From: Burkholderiales bacterium
GTDB taxonomy: Bacteria > Pseudomonadota > Gammaproteobacteria > Burkholderiales > Usitatibacteraceae
Length of the DNA: 10,277 bases
Direction: 5' to 3'
Assembly: GCA_026786225.1 (NCBI GenBank)
Contig: JAJAYN010000014.1
Location: 1-10,277 of the forward strand
Part shown: positions 7,409 through 10,277 of the stretch, piece after piece
Layout: each line of letters starts with the position of its first letter
How positions within the stretch are numbered: the first letter of the stretch is position 1
The notes under the pieces: generated by a model
What the model saw: only the letters and a program-made list of their open reading frames with translations
The model's database searches: none
What the model was told of the DNA's origin: nothing
Made by a program: the position numbers and the translations under genes

Positions 7409-8726
7409 CTGGCGGCGTGGCGATGGCGGTGGCTGGGACGGGCTTCATCGCCGCGCGCGTGCGCTCGAGCACTGACAAATAGGACTTCGCCTCGACAGAA
7501 GCCGGAGAGTCCGGGTAGCGCGAAATCAGCGTGCCCAGGATGCGTGTGGCTTGTGCCTCATCGCGTTTGAGTTCTGCAAACACTTTCGCTGCCAGCAGGT
7601 AGATCACCGGCGTGTCAGCCTGTTTGGGATATTTCCTGTCAAAGCCGCTGATCAGTCCCAGCGCAAGCGCCGCGTTGTGACGCCGCCTCGCCATATCGGC
7701 CAGCGGGAATATCATTGCCGGCTCCGGAACAGCGAAGTCCACGGAGAGCGTTCTCATTTTTACCAACAGCTCGTAGGCCACATCCACCTGGCCTGCCGTT
7801 ACCAGCAACCCAAGCAGCTTTTGCGCGTGCGCCAATGTTTTTTCAGAGTTGCCCAGCGTCAGGTATAGCTTGTGAAGTTTGTGGTTTTTGGGAATGTCAT
7901 TGCGCTGGTGACGCATATCCTCCAGCAAGGCATCAATGGCCCCCTGTAAGTCGCCATCGCCCACCTTTTGCGCGATTAGACGGTCTGCCTCGCTCATGTT
8001 CCTGTCGACTTCGCTTTCGGGGATATTCTCGTCAAAAGTCCTGTCAACGTTGTAGCCAAGTTCCTCGTGATACTGGTACACCACGTAACCCATCATGTTG
8101 TACATCATGAGTAAAAAATACATCGAGACAAAGGTGACGACGGGATACTCGATGAAATCCGGTATCAGGGGGCCAATCAGCTTCAGGACGACCGCATCAC
8201 CACCTTGCAATAGCAGCAGGAATACCGCCAACGCCAGATAAGGCAGGCCGATTTTGCTGATCACGGAAAAAATTCGCGCTGGATTGAGCGCGCCGGCAAG
8301 ACTGTCGTCAATGGCAATGATGATGATCGCCGCAGGCAATGCGAGCGTCACGATCAGCCCCACCAAAACTGCCAGCACAGGACTCACCGCCGCTGCGATC
8401 GCGACCAGCACCACGAGGGTGACGACCATGTAGGCGGCCTGTTTGAGCGGACGCCGATCGCCACTCTCCAGATTCGCATCTGCGGTGTCGGCATCAAAAT
8501 TGCCGCGCGATGTTTGTACCAACACCGTCATCGCATAGCGAAAAAACAAAAACCAGATAACGAGAAAAAGCAGGCTGCCAATGATGGGTAGAAAGTCAGC
8601 CAAGGCTGACGCCAACGCAAGGACGCCTATGTAAACCATCGGTCCGAATTGCAGCGGCCAGACAAAGAATTTTGGTATGCGCGACCAAAATGGCGGAATG
8701 GTCGCAATGCTGCTGGCGGTTTTCAT
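7398..8726 (-). CDS. Polytopic membrane protein with TPR-like C-terminal domain, function unknown
   Basis: This 442-residue protein has about six hydrophobic segments (near 28-44, 48-66, 99-118, 119-138, 158-175 and 195-216). A hydrophilic, helical half follows (220-442) with TPR-like pairs such as GDLQGAIDALLEDM (258-271) and AQATRILGTLISRYPDSPAS (391-410). The membrane half, with its ALNPARIF segment (146-153) before a long helix, recalls the uncharacterised DUF4013-type family, from memory only. No catalytic residues stand out. The tail is probably cytoplasmic and may scaffold other proteins. The ATG at 8726 is the only reasonable start, although its ribosome site is weak. The gene converges on the rhomboid gene and shares 11 bases with it. 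Both encode a membrane domain followed by TPR-like repeats, so they may act on the same complex, but this is inference. Confidence 0.85.
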   Translation of the reverse strand: MKTASSIATIPPFWSRIPKFFVWPLQFGPMVYIGVLALASALADFLPIIGSLLFLVIWFLFFRYAMTVLVQTSRGNFDADTADANLESGDRRPLKQAAYMVVTLVVLVAIAAAVSPVLAVLVGLIVTLALPAAIIIIAIDDSLAGALNPARIFSVISKIGLPYLALAVFLLLLQGGDAVVLKLIGPLIPDFIEYPVVTFVSMYFLLMMYNMMGYVVYQYHEELGYNVDRTFDENIPESEVDRNMSEADRLIAQKVGDGDLQGAIDALLEDMRHQRNDIPKNHKLHKLYLTLGNSEKTLAHAQKLLGLLVTAGQVDVAYELLVKMRTLSVDFAVPEPAMIFPLADMARRRHNAALALGLISGFDRKYPKQADTPVIYLLAAKVFAELKRDEAQATRILGTLISRYPDSPASVEAKSYLSVLERTRAAMKPVPATAIATPPVSR

Positions 8727-8753
8727 GGTCTTGGATGGCGAAGTAAATACGCG

Positions 8754-8759
8754 ATTCTA
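8754..8759 (-). promoter_or_regulatory. Possible -10 element for the membrane TPR protein gene
   Basis: TAGAAT on the minus strand matches five of six bases of the -10 consensus and would start transcription about 20 bases before the ATG at 8726. The -35 region is poor: TATCCC at 17 bases spacing, or TTTGTA at 21. Confidence 0.25.
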
Positions 8760-8967
8760 ATGGCAGCTGCGCAAGCGGGATACAAAGGGTGGATGGGAAA
8801 AAGCGTCACAATCGCTCTAACCCGGAGGTTCGAGGCGGTAAGCGGATTACGCGCTCACGCCTTGCAAGTCATGCGCTAGCGTTGACGGCCTATTGTGCCA
8901 GCACGTCACGCGGCGTTCGATTCAACGCGAATCGTCGATTGTCAACAAATGTCACACATCCCATTTT

Positions 8968-8983
8968 TGTGAACCTGTTCACA
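8968..8983 (+). promoter_or_regulatory. Perfect CRP/FNR-superfamily consensus operator (TGTGA-N6-TCACA)
   Basis: TGTGAACCTGTTCACA is a palindrome of seven-base arms around a two-base centre, and it matches the E. coli CRP (and Pseudomonas Vfr) consensus at all ten conserved positions. The centre at 8975.5 lies about 91 bases before a weak AATACT hexamer's predicted start near 9067, a face-of-helix distance known for class I activation. It could equally repress a promoter overlapping it (TTGTCA at 8939-8944, 17 bases from CATTTT). The gene controlled is probably the candidate RNA downstream; the minus-strand membrane protein gene, 240 bases to the left, is less likely. Confidence 0.5.
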
Positions 8984-9065
8984 GATTTCAAGGATGCCTG
9001 AGCACAAGATGCGTCATCGAACAACAGGCAGCAATGACAGGCAGCCACGACACGAATACTCACAC

Positions 9066-9203
9066 AAACAACTAGGCGCACTCCTAGGACCACTGGCTTG
9101 GGACTATGTCTCCCAAGAGGAAAGTCGTAATCGAACCGAAGTGGGCCTGCCCCACTCCTCGATGCCAGAAATGTGAAAGGGCACCTTACGGTGCCCTTTT
9201 TTT
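9066..9203 (+). ncRNA. Candidate small RNA ending at an intrinsic terminator
   Basis: Four hairpins stand in a row. The first is CTAGG/CCTAG (9072-9076 with 9083-9087). The second is CTTGGGA/TCCCAAG (9097-9103 with 9111-9117). The third is AGTGGG/CCCACT (9140-9145 with 9151-9156), and the last is the terminator stem. Single-stranded GGA occurs after the first and second stems, which might attract a CsrA-type protein, though this is a weak hint. The 5' end is a guess based on the AATACT hexamer at 9055-9060; the RNA could start up to 80 bases earlier. A 60-codon frame (8994-9176) covers the same bases and ends just before the terminator, but it has no spaced ribosome site and no recognisable protein character. 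I do not match this to a known RNA family. Confidence 0.4.
9176..9203 (+). terminator. Strong intrinsic terminator
   Basis: AAAGGGCACC (9176-9185), loop TTAC and GGTGCCCTTT (9190-9199) form a perfect ten-pair stem that runs into seven T residues (9197-9203). On the minus strand the same stem is followed by only CAC and TTT, so rightward termination is favoured, with weaker termination of the convergent gene ending at 9223. Confidence 0.88.
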
Positions 9204-9222
9204 GCCCTGCGCCCACAAACGG

Positions 9223-9651
9223 TCAGTCACACGACAGATAAGCTGTACGGTGCTCGTACGCCGAGGTCGTCTTCGCGAGGCTGCCACAAAGATAGGTGAT
9301 CTTGAGTGATTTTCGGTTCCCGGGAGAAGGGTCACCGCACATCTGGTTGGTCACACCGATCGAGGCACTGCGACGACCGTTTACTTTTGGCGCAACGAAG
9401 CGATGCGCATCGCAGCTCGACCCGCTGTCCGGGCCATAGGTTGCGCTGGTCAAGGCAATCGGAAAGCCCTTGGATGCGGCGGCATTGTCGGCACCCTGCT
9501 CGGCCTTCGCCTTGCGGTAACCTTCGTCGAACCCATCCTTGAAGCCATCCGCATAACCCTGCTTGAAATCGGCCGATTCCTGTGCGACCGCGCCAATACT
9601 GGTGGCGAATATGAAAACAAACGTTAGCACACGACCAATACGCGTATTCAT
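9223..9651 (-). CDS. Small secreted protein with Gly-x-x-x repeat and four cysteines, function unknown
   Basis: I do not recognise this 142-residue protein. It has a clear signal peptide (hydrophobic 8-20, cut probably after AVA at 21-23). A short charged segment follows in which glycine recurs every four residues (G32, G36, G40, G44) and each of the first three repeats begins with an aromatic residue (QGYADGFKDGFDEGYRKA). The GX3 pattern resembles that of FliH-type and Yae1-type helices, which suggests close helix packing rather than a shared function. The remainder (about 60-142) has cysteines at 80, 105, 122 and 141, one next to the C-terminus, likely forming two disulfides in the periplasm or outside the cell. 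GAAGGG seven bases before the ATG at 9651 is an excellent ribosome site and rules out the longer frame from 9729. Confidence 0.8.
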   Translation of the reverse strand: MNTRIGRVLTFVFIFATSIGAVAQESADFKQGYADGFKDGFDEGYRKAKAEQGADNAAASKGFPIALTSATYGPDSGSSCDAHRFVAPKVNGRRSASIGVTNQMCGDPSPGNRKSLKITYLCGSLAKTTSAYEHRTAYLSCD

Positions 9652-9790
9652 TGTCAGACCCTTCAGGTTTTCCTTGCCCGCATGATAAAGCAACCAAGCA
9701 GATGCCGCACGCGGGGCGCAAGACGGCATTTACGCGTGCCATCGACGCGATATGCGACACTTGTCACCTGATTCATCCGCACATTTCACT

Positions 9791-10225
9791 ATGCAAAAAC
9801 TGGCTAACGTTGATCTTGACAGCGATCCTGCTGCGGCACTTTATGTCAAAACCGAAGTCGTCAAGGTCGTGTTCGCAAAATCTGATGGCCAACTGCTCAG
9901 CCGGGAAGGGTTAAACAGTTTTCGCGCTGGAGATGCGGTCATTACCGGTTCTACCGGCGATCACTGGAGCGTTTCCCGCGACCGCTTCCACACCAAATAC
10001 GCGCCGGTATCGCCGTTGGCCAGTGACAGCGACGGCACCTACCAGTCAAAACTTGTTCCCGTACTCGCCGTGCAAATGCCGGAACCGTTTACCATCGCGC
10101 GCACTGCCGGCGGCGACCTGCTTGAAGGATTGGCGCAAGACTGGCTGCTGCAATACGCGCCTGGTGATTACGGGATTGTCGAGAATGCGCGTTTTCAGCA
10201 GGTTTACCAACGGCACCAACCTTAG
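9791..10225 (+). CDS. PGDYG-type protein made of two tandem copies of one small domain
   Basis: This 144-residue soluble protein carries PGDYG at 124-128, which I recall as the name-giving motif of an uncharacterised bacterial Pfam family. It appears to be an internal duplication. Copy one (about 17-73) runs YVKTEVVKVVFA, GDAVITG, GDHW, RFHTKYAP. Copy two (about 84-143) runs YQSKLVPVLAVQ, DWLLQYAPGDYGIV, RFQQVYQRH. Each copy would be a small beta-rich unit ending in an aromatic RF-x3-Y strand. No signal peptide, membrane helix or catalytic motif is seen, so it is probably cytoplasmic and its role is unknown. The ATG at 9791 is chosen as the closest start to the homologous region; an ATG at 9752 would add 13 residues, and neither has a good ribosome site. 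It is divergent from the secreted four-cysteine gene, with a 139-base spacer. Confidence 0.78.
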   Translation: MQKLANVDLDSDPAAALYVKTEVVKVVFAKSDGQLLSREGLNSFRAGDAVITGSTGDHWSVSRDRFHTKYAPVSPLASDSDGTYQSKLVPVLAVQMPEPFTIARTAGGDLLEGLAQDWLLQYAPGDYGIVENARFQQVYQRHQP

Positions 10226-10277
10226 CCTTCACCCGAGAGCACCTCATTCATGGAATCGCGTAGGCAATACCATGCTC

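Larger units (their letters stand above)
8727..9222. other. 496-base region without a convincing protein gene, rich in palindromes
   Basis: Open frames here lack ribosome sites and recognisable sequence. The left part (8760-8880) shows nothing clear. Then come the inverted repeat CGATTC-N5-GAATCG (8918-8934), the TGTGA-N6-TCACA palindrome (8968-8983), three hairpins (9072-9156) and an intrinsic terminator (9176-9203). The terminator points right, yet no plus-strand protein gene lies upstream of it back to the rhomboid gene at 7408. This favours a small RNA gene. Confidence 0.6.

Noticed and set aside
8820..8840. GGTTCGAGGC-type string resembling a tRNA T-loop
   Set aside because: The flanking bases do not form the five-pair T-stem, and no acceptor, D or anticodon stem can be drawn around it.
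8971..8986. CTGT and ACAG within the operator, suggesting a LexA box
   Set aside because: The halves are only two bases apart, whereas LexA boxes need eight; the TGTGA-N6-TCACA reading fits exactly.
8890..9216. 108-codon minus-strand frame
   Set aside because: No recognisable domain, no good start, and it covers the palindromes and terminator; most likely chance.
9106..9309. 67-codon plus-strand frame with CPTPRCQKC, reminiscent of a zinc ribbon
   Set aside because: It reads straight through the strong intrinsic terminator and into the antisense of a well-supported gene, and it has no ribosome site at proper spacing.
9652..9729. 26-codon N-terminal extension of the secreted four-cysteine protein
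   Set aside because: It would place residues before a typical signal peptide, and the GAAGGG ribosome site directly supports the start at 9651.
10226..10277. Possible start of a plus-strand gene (ATG at 10250) or the end of a minus-strand gene (stops at 10222 or 10248)
   Set aside because: Only about 30-50 bases are visible, and three readings are equally possible, so no feature can be supported.

Overview
The window looks like chromosomal DNA of a GC-rich Gram-negative bacterium, most probably a betaproteobacterium. The clues are an RhlE helicase tail with the FDFSKPYEP and GALLGG motifs, an AidB-like acyl-CoA dehydrogenase, periplasmic class I cytochrome c, several Sec signal peptides and a consensus CRP-type operator. 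Genes are short and alternate in strand. There are no insertion sequences, phage genes, tRNA, rRNA or CRISPR repeats, so this reads as ordinary core and accessory chromosome rather than a mobile island.

Positions 1-700 hold the last 38 codons of a probable cation-efflux (CDF) transporter and a small exported monohaem cytochrome c. From 718 to 3545 a divergent pair follows, whose possible start codons touch: an AidB-like flavoprotein on the minus strand and a Rieske non-haem iron oxygenase alpha subunit on the plus strand. The oxygenase carries Glu instead of the usual Asp at the position that bridges the two metal centres. A long nested hairpin (3551-3618) separates the oxygenase from a convergent minus-strand pair: the DEAD-box helicase rhlE (4166-5659) and, 49 bases downstream of it, a small secreted protein with a proline-rich linker and four cysteines (3643-4116).

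Positions 5915-8726 hold two convergent membrane-protein genes that overlap by 11 bases at their stop codons. One is a rhomboid intramembrane serine protease with a complete catalytic dyad and a helical, TPR-like C-terminal extension. The other is a six-helix membrane protein, also with a TPR-like cytoplasmic tail. The shared layout and the arrangement make a functional link possible but unproven.

Positions 8727-9222 contain no convincing protein gene. They do hold a perfect TGTGA-N6-TCACA operator, three consecutive hairpins and a strong intrinsic terminator facing right, which together suggest an undescribed small RNA gene. The right end carries a second small secreted four-cysteine protein, this one with a Gly-x-x-x repeat, and a divergent PGDYG-type protein that appears to be two copies of one domain in tandem.

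The window has no obvious new defence or biosynthetic system. The best leads are the candidate CRP-controlled small RNA, the Glu-bridged Rieske oxygenase paired with AidB, and the rhomboid/TPR membrane pair.
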